Positions 8,684-19,699 of a stretch of DNA of 64,000 nucleotides are shown piece after piece. The notes beneath the pieces were generated by a model, which did no database searches, was not told where the DNA came from, and saw only the letters and a program-made list of their open reading frames with translations. The position numbers and the translations under genes are program-made. This DNA is from Cryptosporangium phraense (GTDB lineage: Bacteria > Actinomycetota > Actinomycetes > Mycobacteriales > Cryptosporangiaceae): NCBI RefSeq assembly GCF_006912135.1, contig NZ_VIRS01000024.1:1-64000 (forward strand). The letters are read 5' to 3'. The first letter of the stretch is position 1. The number at the start of each line of letters is the position of its first letter.

Positions 8684-9429
8684 GCGGCCACTCCAAATGG
8701 GCTACCACGAAGCACAAAAAGGCCGTCATCGACGCCAAGCGCGGCAAGATGTTCGCCAAGCTGATCAAGAACGTCGAGGTCGCGGCCCGCACCGGCGGCG
8801 GCGACCCGGCCGGTAACCCGACGCTGTACGACGCCATCCAGAAGGCGAAGAAGAGCTCGGTCCCGAACGACAACATCGACCGCGCGGTCAAGCGCGGCTC
8901 CGGGGCCGAGGGCGGCGGCGCCGACTACCAGAACATCACGTACGAGGGGTACGGCCCCAACGGCGTCGCGGTGCTGATCGAGTGCCTCACCGACAACCGC
9001 AACCGGGCGGCGTCCGAGGTCCGGATCGCGATGACCCGCAACGGGGGCGCGATGGCCGACCCGGGCAGCGTCGCATACCTGTTCCACCGCAAGGGCGTCG
9101 TGATCGTCCCCAAGGGCGAGCTGTCCGAGGACGACGTGCTGCTCGCGGTGCTCGAGGCCGGTGCCGAGGAGGTCAACGACCTCGGCGAGGAGTTCGAGGT
9201 CGTCAGCGAGCCGACCGACCTCGTCGCGGTGCGTACCGCGCTGCAGGACGCCGGCATCGACTACGACTCGGCCGAGTCCAGCTTCGTGCCCAGCATGCAG
9301 ATCCCGCTCGACGCCGAGGGCGCGCGCAAGGTCTTCAAGCTGATCGACGCGCTGGAAGACAGCGACGACGTGCAGAACGTCTACGCGAACTTCGACGTCT
9401 CCGACGAGGTCATGGCCGAGGTCGGCTGA
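8680..9429 (+). CDS. YebC/TACO1-family regulatory protein
   Basis: 249 residues beginning [20 protein letters not shown], the highly conserved start of the YebC/PmpR family. Members are described as transcriptional regulators and, more recently, as translation factors that relieve ribosome stalling. Sequence alone does not decide between them. The gene sits between pdxT and ruvC, the usual actinobacterial context where some YebC proteins are linked to ruvCAB control. GTG overlaps the pdxT stop. Confidence 0.95.
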   Translation: MSGHSKWATTKHKKAVIDAKRGKMFAKLIKNVEVAARTGGGDPAGNPTLYDAIQKAKKSSVPNDNIDRAVKRGSGAEGGGADYQNITYEGYGPNGVAVLIECLTDNRNRAASEVRIAMTRNGGAMADPGSVAYLFHRKGVVIVPKGELSEDDVLLAVLEAGAEEVNDLGEEFEVVSEPTDLVAVRTALQDAGIDYDSAESSFVPSMQIPLDAEGARKVFKLIDALEDSDDVQNVYANFDVSDEVMAEVG

Positions 9430-9482
9430 CGTTTGTGGTTTGATCCCTTCCGTACCGAACAGCTGTACGGAGGTGGACCGGT

Positions 9483-10040
9483 TTGCGCGTGCTCGGGGTC
9501 GATCCGGGTCTTACCCGGTGCGGGGTCGGCGTGGTCGAGGGCGCGCCCGGCCGGCGGTGCCGTCTCGTCCACGTGGACGTGATCCGCACGCCGGCCGACG
9601 CCGAGCTCGGGTCCCGGCTGGTCGCGATCGCGGACGGCCTGGCGCTGGCGATCGAGGAGCACCGGCCCGAGGCGGTCGCGGTCGAGCGGGTGTTCAGCCA
9701 GCACAACGTCCGGACCGTGATGGGCACCGCGCAGGCCGCGGCGATGGCGATCGTCGCGGCGACGCGGGCCGGGCTGCCGGTCGCGCTGCACACGCCGTCC
9801 GAGGTGAAGGCGGCCGTCTCCGGCTCCGGTACCGCCGACAAGGCCCAGGTCGGCCTGATGGTGACCCGCATCCTCGGCCTCGCCGAGACCCCGAGACCGG
9901 CCGACGCGGCCGACGCGCTCGCCCTCGCGATCTGCCACCTCTGGCGCGCCCCGGCGCAAGCGAGGCTGCAGCAAGCGCTGGCCCGCTCGTCGGCCGCCGC
10001 GCGTGTGCTCGCGCCCCGCGACCGGGCGGTGGGCGAATGA
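9483..10040 (+). CDS. ruvC: Holliday junction endodeoxyribonuclease RuvC
   Basis: 185 residues with an RNase H-like fold. Acidic catalytic residues are visible: D7 (GVDPGLT), E68 (AVERVF), and D141/D144 ([10 protein letters not shown]). RuvC cuts Holliday junctions symmetrically after RuvAB branch migration. The TTG start is supported by GGAGGTGG about 7 nt upstream and by alignment of MRVLGVDPG with the family N-terminus. The stop overlaps ruvA. Confidence 0.96.
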   Translation: MRVLGVDPGLTRCGVGVVEGAPGRRCRLVHVDVIRTPADAELGSRLVAIADGLALAIEEHRPEAVAVERVFSQHNVRTVMGTAQAAAMAIVAATRAGLPVALHTPSEVKAAVSGSGTADKAQVGLMVTRILGLAETPRPADAADALALAICHLWRAPAQARLQQALARSSAAARVLAPRDRAVGE

Positions 10041-10642
10041 TCGCCTCGGTCCGTGGCGAGGTCGCCGCGGTCGGTCCCGACGGGGCGGTGGTCGAGGTCG
10101 GGGGCGTCGGGATCGCGGTGCACTGCACCCCGGCCACGCTGGCCGGCCTGCGGGTCGGCTCGCCGACCCGGCTCGCGACCAGCCTGGTCGTCCGCGAGGA
10201 CTCGCTGACCCTCTACGGCTTCGCCTCCGACGACGAGCGGACGCTCTTCGAGCTGCTCCAGACCGCGAGCGGCGTCGGGCCGCGCCTGGCTCTGGCGGTG
10301 CTCGCCGTGCACTCTCCGGACGCCGTCCGGCTGGCCATCGCGGCCGCCGACCACACCGCGCTGACCCGCGTCCCCGGCATCGGCAAGAAGGGGGCGGAAC
10401 GGCTGGTCCTGGAGCTGCGCGACCGGATCGGCTCGATCGACCCGGTGGCCACGCCCGACCTGGTCGCCCCGGGCACCGCGGGCTGGCAGCCGGCCGTCCG
10501 CGACGGCCTCACCGGCCTGGGCTGGTCGGCCAAGGAGGCCGAGGACGCGGTCGCGCTCGTCGCCGCCGACTCCGAGGGCCGGCCGATCGAGGTCGCGGTC
10601 GCGCTGCGCCGGGCCATCCAGGTGCTCGGGAAGAACCGATGA
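10037..10642 (+). CDS. ruvA: Holliday junction DNA helicase subunit RuvA
   Basis: 201 residues. It starts [12 protein letters not shown] (OB-fold domain I). The helix-hairpin-helix region includes [13 protein letters not shown] and [16 protein letters not shown], and a C-terminal domain III contacts RuvB. RuvA tetramers bind the four-way junction. ATG overlaps the ruvC stop (ATGA), and the same overlap leads into ruvB. Confidence 0.96.
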   Translation: MIASVRGEVAAVGPDGAVVEVGGVGIAVHCTPATLAGLRVGSPTRLATSLVVREDSLTLYGFASDDERTLFELLQTASGVGPRLALAVLAVHSPDAVRLAIAAADHTALTRVPGIGKKGAERLVLELRDRIGSIDPVATPDLVAPGTAGWQPAVRDGLTGLGWSAKEAEDAVALVAADSEGRPIEVAVALRRAIQVLGKNR

Positions 10643-11691
10643 CCGACGACGTCGTCTCCGCCTGGGCCGCCCCCGAGGAACGGGACGTCGAGAGCAGCCT
10701 GCGCCCCAAGCAGCTCGACGACTTCATCGGCCAGCACCGGGTCCGCGAACAGCTCGAGGTGCTGCTGCACAGCGCCCAGCGCCGTAACCGCCCTCCGGAC
10801 CACATCCTGCTCTCCGGTCCGCCCGGCCTCGGCAAGACCAGCCTGGCGATGATCGTCGCGGCCGAGCTGGGCAGCGCGATCCGGGTCACCAGCGGCCCGG
10901 CGATCGAACGTTCCGGCGACCTGGCCGCGGTGCTGACCACGCTCGCCCACGGCGACGTCCTGTTCATCGACGAGATCCACCGCATCGCCCGCCCGGCCGA
11001 GGAGCTGCTGTACTCGGCGATGGAGGACTTCCGGGTCGACGTCGTCGTCGGCAAGGGCCCCGGCGCGACCGCGATCCCGCTCGACGTCGAGCCGTTCACG
11101 CTGGTCGGGGCCACGACCCGGTCGGGCCTGCTGACCGGCCCGCTGCGCGACCGGTTCGGTTTCGTCGCGCACCTCGACTTCTACGACGCGTCCGATCTCG
11201 AAGAAGTGCTGGCGCGATCGGCGTCCATCCTGGGCGTCCGGATCGACCCGGCGGGGGCGGCGGAGATCGCGAGCCGGTCCCGGGGCACCCCGCGCATCGC
11301 GAACCGTCTGCTCCGGCGGGTGCGTGACTACGCCGAGGTCCGGGCCGACGGCGAGGTGACCGAGGCGGTCGCCCGGGCCGCGCTCGCGGTGTACGAGGTG
11401 GACCAGGTCGGGCTCGACCGCCTGGACCGCGCGGTGCTCGACGCGCTGGTCGGATCGTTCGGCGGGGGACCGGTCGGGCTGTCGACGCTCGCGGTCGCGG
11501 TCGGCGAGGAACCGGGGACGGTCGAGGAGGTCGCCGAGCCGTTCCTGGTGCGGGCCGGGTTCCTGGCCCGGACCCCCCGCGGACGCGTGGCCACCCCGGC
11601 GGCCTGGGCCCACCTGGGGAAGACTCCGCCCCCGGGCACCCCCGCACCGGCGCCCGACCTCTTTGGCGGGACGTTCCGATCCGGGTCGTGA
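10639..11691 (+). CDS. ruvB: Holliday junction branch-migration ATPase RuvB
   Basis: 350-residue AAA+ motor. Walker A GPPGLGKT lies at 60-67 and Walker B with DEIH at 107-114. A sensor/arginine-finger stretch GPLRDRFG and a C-terminal winged-helix domain follow. It forms hexamers that drive branch migration with RuvA. ATG overlaps the ruvA stop. Confidence 0.97.
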   Translation: MTDDVVSAWAAPEERDVESSLRPKQLDDFIGQHRVREQLEVLLHSAQRRNRPPDHILLSGPPGLGKTSLAMIVAAELGSAIRVTSGPAIERSGDLAAVLTTLAHGDVLFIDEIHRIARPAEELLYSAMEDFRVDVVVGKGPGATAIPLDVEPFTLVGATTRSGLLTGPLRDRFGFVAHLDFYDASDLEEVLARSASILGVRIDPAGAAEIASRSRGTPRIANRLLRRVRDYAEVRADGEVTEAVARAALAVYEVDQVGLDRLDRAVLDALVGSFGGGPVGLSTLAVAVGEEPGTVEEVAEPFLVRAGFLARTPRGRVATPAAWAHLGKTPPPGTPAPAPDLFGGTFRSGS

Positions 11692-11757
11692 CGTCACGGA
11701 ACGTTGCCGCGAGCCCGATCGTTGTGACCGCGTGGCAGCGGCTCGAGCAGCTGCTAC

Positions 11758-11763
11758 TAGACT
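11758..11763 (+). promoter_or_regulatory. Candidate -10 box before yajC
   Basis: TAGACT in the 126-nt gap between ruvB and yajC, about 55 nt before the start. No matching -35 was seen. Confidence 0.35.
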
Positions 11764-11817
11764 TCCGCAGTCGCACCCCCGCAATACCCCGATGACGAAT
11801 GCATGAGAGGGCCCTCC

Positions 11818-12342
11818 GTGGAGCTAGAAGCCGCGCAACAGAGCTCGGGCGGTGGGAGCATCCTGCCTCTGCTGCTGCTGGTCGGCGTGTTCGCGCTGAT
11901 GTACTTCCTGGTCATCCGGCCGCAGTCGCAGCGCCGCAAGCAGATGACCAGCATGCAGAACCAGGTCGAAGAGGGCGCGCCGGTCATGACCCTGGGCGGC
12001 CTCTACGGCACGGTCGTGTCGACCGAGGGTGACTCGGTACTGCTCGAGGTCTCGCCGGGCGTCACGAACCGTTACGCGCGGGCCGCGATCGCCAAGGTGC
12101 TGTCCGACGAGGAAGCCGTCAAGGCGGGCATGGCGGCCAACGAGGACGCGGTGGACGAGGACGACGTGCCGGTCACCGACGCGGTGCTGGTCGAGGAGCC
12201 CGAGGCCCCGGCCGCTCCGGTGACCCCGGCTCCGGCGACCCCGGCCGCGCCGGCGTCGTCCGACATCGTGCCGGACCCGACCGCCGACCCGCGTCCCGCG
12301 ACCACCGACGCGGAGCCGAGCAAGGGCACCGAGCGCCGCTGA
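11818..12342 (+). CDS. yajC: Preprotein translocase subunit YajC
   Basis: 174-residue Sec accessory subunit. One membrane helix (SILPLLLLVGVFALMYFLVI) is followed by the family motif RPQSQRRKQM and a cytoplasmic domain. The C-terminus is a Pro/Ala-rich tail. It works with SecD and SecF downstream. I prefer GTG 11818 because AGAGGG lies 6 nt upstream. An ATG at 11803 in the same frame would add five residues and lacks a ribosome-binding site. Confidence 0.92.
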   Translation: MELEAAQQSSGGGSILPLLLLVGVFALMYFLVIRPQSQRRKQMTSMQNQVEEGAPVMTLGGLYGTVVSTEGDSVLLEVSPGVTNRYARAAIAKVLSDEEAVKAGMAANEDAVDEDDVPVTDAVLVEEPEAPAAPVTPAPATPAAPASSDIVPDPTADPRPATTDAEPSKGTERR

Positions 12343-12350
12343 ACCGCCGG

Positions 12351-12379
12351 AGGTGGCGCGGCCGCGCGCCGCGCCACCT
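12351..12379 (+). terminator. GC-rich hairpin after yajC
   Basis: Perfect 12-bp inverted repeat (12351-12362 with 12368-12379, 5-nt loop) eight nt after the yajC stop, without a T-run. It could be a partial terminator or an RNA-processing/stability element between yajC and secD. Confidence 0.5.
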
Positions 12380-12420
12380 GTGCAACCGGTAAGGGGCCTG
12401 CACGCGAGGGTCCGACCGGA

Positions 12421-12426
12421 TAGCGT
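12421..12426 (+). promoter_or_regulatory. Candidate -10 box of secD-secF-apt
   Basis: TAGCGT in the 214-nt yajC-secD gap. Just downstream, CTCGCTGTGGACAGCA is repeated directly at 12452 and 12470 (18-bp period) in the presumed leader. Confidence 0.35.
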
Positions 12427-12556
12427 CACCAATCGGACGTACCGTCGCCGCCTCGCTGTGGACAGCAGTCTCGCTGTGGACAGCACCGGGCGCGGGTAGC
12501 GCGAACTCACGGGGCCGCAGAACCGCCGCCCCAGCACTGAAGGAGACCTTTCAGCC

Positions 12557-14524
12557 GTGGCACCACCTCGCGGACAGCTGCGTGCCGGGCGATACCTCGC
12601 CTCTCTCGCGGTCATCGTGATCGCGCTCTACGCGCTCGTGTTCTTCGCCGGCAGCGGGTCGCTGAAGGACAAGCTCACCCCACGGCTCGGCCTCGACCTG
12701 CAGGGCGGCACGACCGTGACGCTGCACGCGGCCCAGGCCGGCGGCAAGGCTCCCGACGCCGAGCAGCTCGAACAGGCGCGCCAGATCATCGAGAACCGCG
12801 TCAACGGCACCGGTGTCGCCGAGGCCGAAGTGGTCACCGAGGGCGATTCCAACATCGTCATCAACGCGCCCGGCCAGAACAACGACGCGATCAAGCAGGT
12901 CGGCGAGCCGGCCCAGCTGCGGTTCCGTGCGGTGCTCGAGTCGGCCCAGGACATCGACGCGATCAAGGCGACGGCCGCGGCCGCCTCGCCCACCCCGTCC
13001 GCGTCGGGCTCGGTGTCGCCCAGCCCGTCGACGTCCGGATCGGCGTCCCCGTCGCCGTCGTCGTCGGCCAAGGTGCAGGCCAGCCCGTCCGCCTCGGGCG
13101 GCGGGGGTGGCGGCAGCGCGCCGGAGGTGGCTCCGGCCGCCGCGCCGGCGGTGGACGACAGTCCGACCCCGGGGACCTCCGCGTCGCCGTCGGCGAAGGC
13201 CAGCCAATCGGCCGGGGCCACGCCGTCGACCAGCGCGAGCGCGTCCGCGAGCCCGACCCCGGCGGCGACCCCGACGTCGGCGAGCCAGGCGGCGCTGCAG
13301 AAGTCCGCGCTCGCGAAGTTCCCCAAGGAAGCCGCGACCTACGTGGCCCAGGGCTCGGCGGAAGACTTCGCCGGGGCGGCGACGAACCCGCAGCTGGCCG
13401 CGATCTTCGAGCCCGGGGCCAAGAAGCTGACCGAGGCCGAGGTCGCCGCGCTGCCGATCGACTGGCAGTTCAAGGTCCCGTGGATCACCTGCAAGATGCT
13501 GAACAACCGGCCGGCCGGTTCGGTCGACGCGGTCGGCCAGCAGGTCGTGGCCTGTCAGGACACGACCAAGTACAAGCTGGAGAAGGCCGGGGTCGTCGGT
13601 ACCGACATCGACACCGCGAGCTTCACGTTCAACGCGCAGCAGGGCGGCTGGGTCGTCAACCTGAAGTTCACGAACAAGGGTCAGGACAAGTGGACCAACC
13701 TGACCAAGGCCACGCTGCAGAAGCAGGTCGCGGTCGTCCTCGACAACGACGTGATCTCCGCGCCGACGACCAACGAGGTCATCACCGGTGACACCCAGAT
13801 CAGCGGTCAGTTCACCAAGGTCGAGGCGCAAGACCTGGCGGCGAAGCTGAAGTTCGGCGCGCTGCCGCTCTCGTTCACGGTCGAGACCGCGGAGTCGATC
13901 TCGCCGACGCTCGGCATCGAGCAGCTCGAGGCCGGTCTGCTGGCCGGCGGTATCGGGCTGGCGCTGGTCATCGTCTACTCGCTGATCTACTACCGGGCGC
14001 TCGGCCTGGTCACGATCGCCAGCCTGGTCGTGTCCGGCGCGATCATCTACGCGTCGATCATCCTGCTCGGACGGCAGATCGGGCTGACGCTCACGCTCGC
14101 CGGCGTCGCCGGCTTCATCGTCGCGGTCGGTATCACCGCGGACTCGTTCGTCGTGTTCTTCGAACGTCTGAAGGACGAGGTGCGCGAAGGCCGGAGTGTC
14201 CGCTCGGCGGTGCCGCGGGCCTGGGCCCGGGCCCGGCGCACGATCCTCTCGGCCGACGCGGTCTCGTTCCTGGCCGCCGCCGTGCTCTACATCCTGGCGG
14301 TCGGCGCGGTGAAGGGCTTCGCGTTCACGCTGGGCCTGTCCACGCTGGTCGACGTCATCATCGTCTTCCTCTTCACCCACCCGCTGGTCGCCGTTCTGGC
14401 CCGCTCGCGCCGCTTCACCTCGCCTCGCTTCTCGGGCCTGGGTACGCTGCGTAAGGCCCCTCCGGTCGGCGGGGCCGCCGGACGGCCCGCGACCGCCCGT
14501 CGTGTCAGCCCGAAGGAGTCCTGA
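12557..14524 (+). CDS. secD: Protein translocase subunit SecD
   Basis: 655 residues. The first membrane helix is near residues 14-32 and the D1 motif LGLDLQGGTTVTL at 44-56. A large extracytoplasmic domain follows, then an RND-type C-terminal bundle of five membrane helices. With SecF it uses proton-motive force to aid late export through SecYEG. Residues about 138-245 are a low-complexity Ser/Pro/Ala/Gly insertion inside the extracytoplasmic domain; longer-than-usual inserts here occur in actinomycetes. GTG start with AGGAGA upstream. secF starts 1 nt after the stop. Confidence 0.95.
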   Translation: MAPPRGQLRAGRYLASLAVIVIALYALVFFAGSGSLKDKLTPRLGLDLQGGTTVTLHAAQAGGKAPDAEQLEQARQIIENRVNGTGVAEAEVVTEGDSNIVINAPGQNNDAIKQVGEPAQLRFRAVLESAQDIDAIKATAAAASPTPSASGSVSPSPSTSGSASPSPSSSAKVQASPSASGGGGGGSAPEVAPAAAPAVDDSPTPGTSASPSAKASQSAGATPSTSASASASPTPAATPTSASQAALQKSALAKFPKEAATYVAQGSAEDFAGAATNPQLAAIFEPGAKKLTEAEVAALPIDWQFKVPWITCKMLNNRPAGSVDAVGQQVVACQDTTKYKLEKAGVVGTDIDTASFTFNAQQGGWVVNLKFTNKGQDKWTNLTKATLQKQVAVVLDNDVISAPTTNEVITGDTQISGQFTKVEAQDLAAKLKFGALPLSFTVETAESISPTLGIEQLEAGLLAGGIGLALVIVYSLIYYRALGLVTIASLVVSGAIIYASIILLGRQIGLTLTLAGVAGFIVAVGITADSFVVFFERLKDEVREGRSVRSAVPRAWARARRTILSADAVSFLAAAVLYILAVGAVKGFAFTLGLSTLVDVIIVFLFTHPLVAVLARSRRFTSPRFSGLGTLRKAPPVGGAAGRPATARRVSPKES

Positions 14525-14525
14525 G

Positions 14526-15713
14526 ATGGGACTGGCCGGTCGCCTCTATCGGGGCGAGACGAACTTCGACTTCATCGGCTCGCGGAAGCGGTGGTACATC
14601 GCGTCCGTGGTCATCGGGCTGATCTGTATCGGCGCGATCGTGTTCCGCGGCTTCAACTGGGGCATCGAGTTCTCCGGTGGCACGTCGTTCGTGTTCAAGC
14701 CGCCGACGAACGTCACGCTCGAGCAGGTCTCCGAGACCGTCGACGGCGCCGGCGTCGAGGTGCAGACCGCGCAGGAGGCCGGGCGCGGCGGTGACGTCAA
14801 GTACGTCCTGAAGACCGAGTCGCTGAGCGTCACGCAGACGTCGGCGGTGAAGTCGGCGCTGTCCGAGCGGTACGACATCGCGCAGAACGAGATCACCGAC
14901 AACCAGGTGAGCTCGTCCTGGGGCGGGCAGGTCACCGACAAGGCGCTGATCGCCCTGCTGGTGTTCCTGGTGCTGGTCGCCGCGTATCTGGCGATCCGGT
15001 TCGAGGCCCGGATGGCGATCGCCGCGCTGCTCGCGCTGTTGCACGACCTGTTGCTGACAGCCGGGGTGTACTCGATCGTCGGGTTCGAGGTCACGCCGTC
15101 GACGATCGTCGGTCTGCTCACGATCCTCGGTTTCTCGCTGTACGACACGGTCGTCGTGTTCGACAAGGTCTCCGAAGACACCCGGGGCATCCTGGGCGGC
15201 TCGCGGATCGACTACGCCGAGGCCGCGAACAACGCGGTGAACGAGACGCTGATGCGCTCGATCAACACCTCGCTGATCTCGCTGCTGCCGGTCGGTGGCC
15301 TGCTGTTCGTCGGCGCCGGGTTGCTCGGGGTCGGCACGCTGAAGGACCTCGCGCTGGTGCTGTTCGTGGGTCTGGCGGCCGGGGCCTACTCGTCGCTGTT
15401 CCTGGCCACGCCCTGGCTCGTCGACATGAAGGAGCGGGAGCCCCGCTACCGCGCGTTGCGCGACCGCGTGGCGGCCCGTCGGGCCGCGGCGTCCAAGGCG
15501 GTCGACGTTCCGGCGTCCTCCGTCGAAGAGGTCGTGGACGAGGAGCCCGAGGCGGACGACGAGGAGTCGCAGACGGACCGGGAGCCGGCCACCGCGGGGG
15601 CGGGTTCGTCGACGTCCCGGCCCAGCCGTCCGGCGGCGAACCGGCCGCAGCAGGCGCGCCGGCGGACCGGCAACCGTCCCGGTCGTCCGGGCGGAAGCCG
15701 CAAGAAGCGATGA
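14526..15713 (+). CDS. secF: Protein translocase subunit SecF
   Basis: 395 residues. The SecF motif GIEFSGGTSFVF follows the first membrane helix, and the C-terminal bundle includes GFSLYDTVVVFDKV. The C-terminus carries an acidic then basic low-complexity tail of about 80 residues rich in Glu, Arg and Gly. The ATG is chosen for the AAGGAG site within the end of secD. An open frame extends 24 nt upstream. The stop overlaps apt. Confidence 0.96.
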   Translation: MGLAGRLYRGETNFDFIGSRKRWYIASVVIGLICIGAIVFRGFNWGIEFSGGTSFVFKPPTNVTLEQVSETVDGAGVEVQTAQEAGRGGDVKYVLKTESLSVTQTSAVKSALSERYDIAQNEITDNQVSSSWGGQVTDKALIALLVFLVLVAAYLAIRFEARMAIAALLALLHDLLLTAGVYSIVGFEVTPSTIVGLLTILGFSLYDTVVVFDKVSEDTRGILGGSRIDYAEAANNAVNETLMRSINTSLISLLPVGGLLFVGAGLLGVGTLKDLALVLFVGLAAGAYSSLFLATPWLVDMKEREPRYRALRDRVAARRAAASKAVDVPASSVEEVVDEEPEADDEESQTDREPATAGAGSSTSRPSRPAANRPQQARRRTGNRPGRPGGSRKKR

Positions 15714-16279
15714 GCGTTTCGCCGACCGGCCGGATCGGGTCGGGTCCGGTGACGCCGGACGCGGTCGCGGACCTCGTCGCCGCGCACGTGGTCGACGTGC
15801 CCGACTTCCCCAAGCCGGGGGTCGGGTTCAAGGACCTGACCCCGCTGTTCGCCGATGGGCCGGCGTTCGCGCAGGTCATCGACGCGATCGCGACCGAGTA
15901 CGGAGGCGCGTTCGACGTCGTCGCCGGCATCGAGGCCCGCGGGTTCGTGCTCGCGGCCGCGGTCGCGTACGCGAGCGGGGCCGGGCTGGTACCGATCCGC
16001 AAGGCCGGCAAGCTGCCACGCCCGACGATCTCGGAGTCGTACGCGCTGGAGTACGGCGAGGCCGTGCTCGAGGTGCACGCGGACGCGTTCGAGCCCGGCG
16101 CGCGGGTGCTGCTGCTGGACGACGTGCTGGCGACCGGAGGGACGGCGGCGGCTGCTCTGTCGCTGGTCGAACGGGCCGGCGGGCAGGTCGTGGGGTTCTC
16201 GGTGCTGATGGAGCTGGCGTTCCTGGACGGGCGGGCGCGGCTGGCCTCGCGGGAAGTACACGCGCTGCTGACCGTGTAG
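15710..16279 (+). CDS. apt: Adenine phosphoribosyltransferase
   Basis: 189 residues. The type I PRTase PRPP loop is VLLLDDVLATGGTAAAA and the N-terminal family motif DFPKPGVGFKDLTPLF is complete. It salvages adenine to AMP. ATGA overlap with secF indicates coupled translation. relA follows, as in streptomycetes and mycobacteria. Confidence 0.96.
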   Translation: MSVSPTGRIGSGPVTPDAVADLVAAHVVDVPDFPKPGVGFKDLTPLFADGPAFAQVIDAIATEYGGAFDVVAGIEARGFVLAAAVAYASGAGLVPIRKAGKLPRPTISESYALEYGEAVLEVHADAFEPGARVLLLDDVLATGGTAAAALSLVERAGGQVVGFSVLMELAFLDGRARLASREVHALLTV

Positions 16280-16380
16280 CCGGGCATCATCCGTTGGGCT
16301 CGGCTGTTGTGACCAGACGGGTAGCAGTCGCTGGCCTGTGCACCTGTGGAAGGCCGCGCGGTCGGCGAGGCGGTCCCGCG

Positions 16381-16386
16381 TAGCAT
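16381..16386 (+). promoter_or_regulatory. -10 box of relA
   Basis: TAGCAT in the 146-nt apt-relA gap, about 40 nt before the GTG. AGAGGGAG serves as ribosome-binding site. Confidence 0.45.
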
Positions 16387-16425
16387 GGAGAGAAGCTTCA
16401 TGCGGTCCAGCAGAGGGAGCGGCCT

Positions 16426-18825
<2,400 letters not shown>

Positions 18826-18840
18826 GAGGGAGGCTGGGGC

Positions 18841-19005
18841 ATGGGTGTCGAGCGAAGGTTGCCGGACCGGCCGGCGGGGGCGTCGGAGCCGGGGAAGGTG
18901 CGGGCGAAGATCGTGGGGCTCGATACTTTCCGGGAGACGGGGTCGCTGCAGGAGGCGACCGAGAGGGCGCCCGAGCCGCCGGGGGACGTAGCCCAACAGG
19001 GCTGA
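18841..19005 (+). CDS. Small hypothetical protein after relA
   Basis: 54-residue open frame, MGVERRLPDRPAG to DVAQQG. It begins 15 nt after relA with a strong GAGAGGGAGG ribosome-binding site about 8 nt before ATG. It is charged with no membrane segment or recognised domain. Position and ribosome site favour translation with relA, but codon use in this GC-rich context does not prove coding. I do not recognise a family. Confidence 0.4.
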   Translation: MGVERRLPDRPAGASEPGKVRAKIVGLDTFRETGSLQEATERAPEPPGDVAQQG

Positions 19006-19074
19006 CCCGGCCCGGCCGGCCGGCCGGATCGCCCCTGACCTGGTCAGTTCGTGGATATCGGGGGATTCCGTGGT

Positions 19075-19113
19075 TTGCTAAGCGCTTAGCGGAATTAGTG
19101 AAGTGCTTAGCAA
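19075..19113. promoter_or_regulatory. Nested palindrome, operator-like, low GC
   Basis: TTGCTAAGC (19075-19083) is repeated inverted as GCTTAGCAA (19105-19113). The left half is also part of a perfect 14-bp palindrome GCTAAGCGCTTAGC at 19077-19090. It stands out as AT-rich against its surroundings. No gene starts directly downstream, so the target is unclear; it may be a protein-binding site or a relic. Confidence 0.4.
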
Positions 19114-19119
19114 TCAATG

Positions 19120-19470
19120 GGGCTGCGGCTCATCGCGCGAACCGCGTTGGCGCCGCCAGGCCCGCTCGACCTCGTGGTTGGCTGCTGGGCTCGCTGGACT
19201 GTTGCGCCTGCCGGGCGCTGCGCGGCTGATCGCTGGGCAGTCGTGCCTGCCGGGCACAGCGTGGTTGGTCGCTGAGCTCGCTGGATCGTCGTGCCTGCCA
19301 GGCGCCGCGTGCCGGGCCGCTTAGCCGTCGCGCGTGCCGGGCGGCTGGCGGCCCGGGCCTGCTGGGCCGTCGCGCCTGCGGTGCGCCGCGCGGTTGGCCG
19401 CTGGGCTCGCTGCATCGTCGCGCTGGCCCGCCGGGCCGCCGGGCCGCCGGGCCGCCGGGCCGCGTGGCCG
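19120..19470. repeat. Degenerate repeats with CTGCCGGGC and GCTGGGC cores
   Basis: Variants of TCGTGCCTGCCGGGC and GGTTGGTCGCTGGGCTCGCTG recur roughly every 50-65 bp, ending in a short GCCGCCGGG run near 19430-19465. Frames stay open on several strands because of composition. No gene features are visible. Confidence 0.55.
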
Positions 19471-19699
19471 CGTGGCCCCGTACCCGCCGTCCATCGCGTC
19501 CGCCCCAGCAGCGCCCGTCCTGCCGTTGCTCGCCGCGCCGCCGTGCCCGCTGTGTCACCGGTCTGTTGAGCCGCCGCTCAGCGTGCCTTCGTTCGTCGTG
19601 CTGGGGCGCCGTCGTACCGCCGCTCGCCACACCACCGTGCGCGCTACACCACCGTGCGCCGGGTAGTTGCTCGCCGAGGCTGCTGGCCGCGCCCTCACA
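19471..19699. other. Unassigned intergenic stretch
   Basis: GC-rich sequence linking two repeat fields. I see no gene, RNA or convincing terminator here. Confidence 0.5.
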
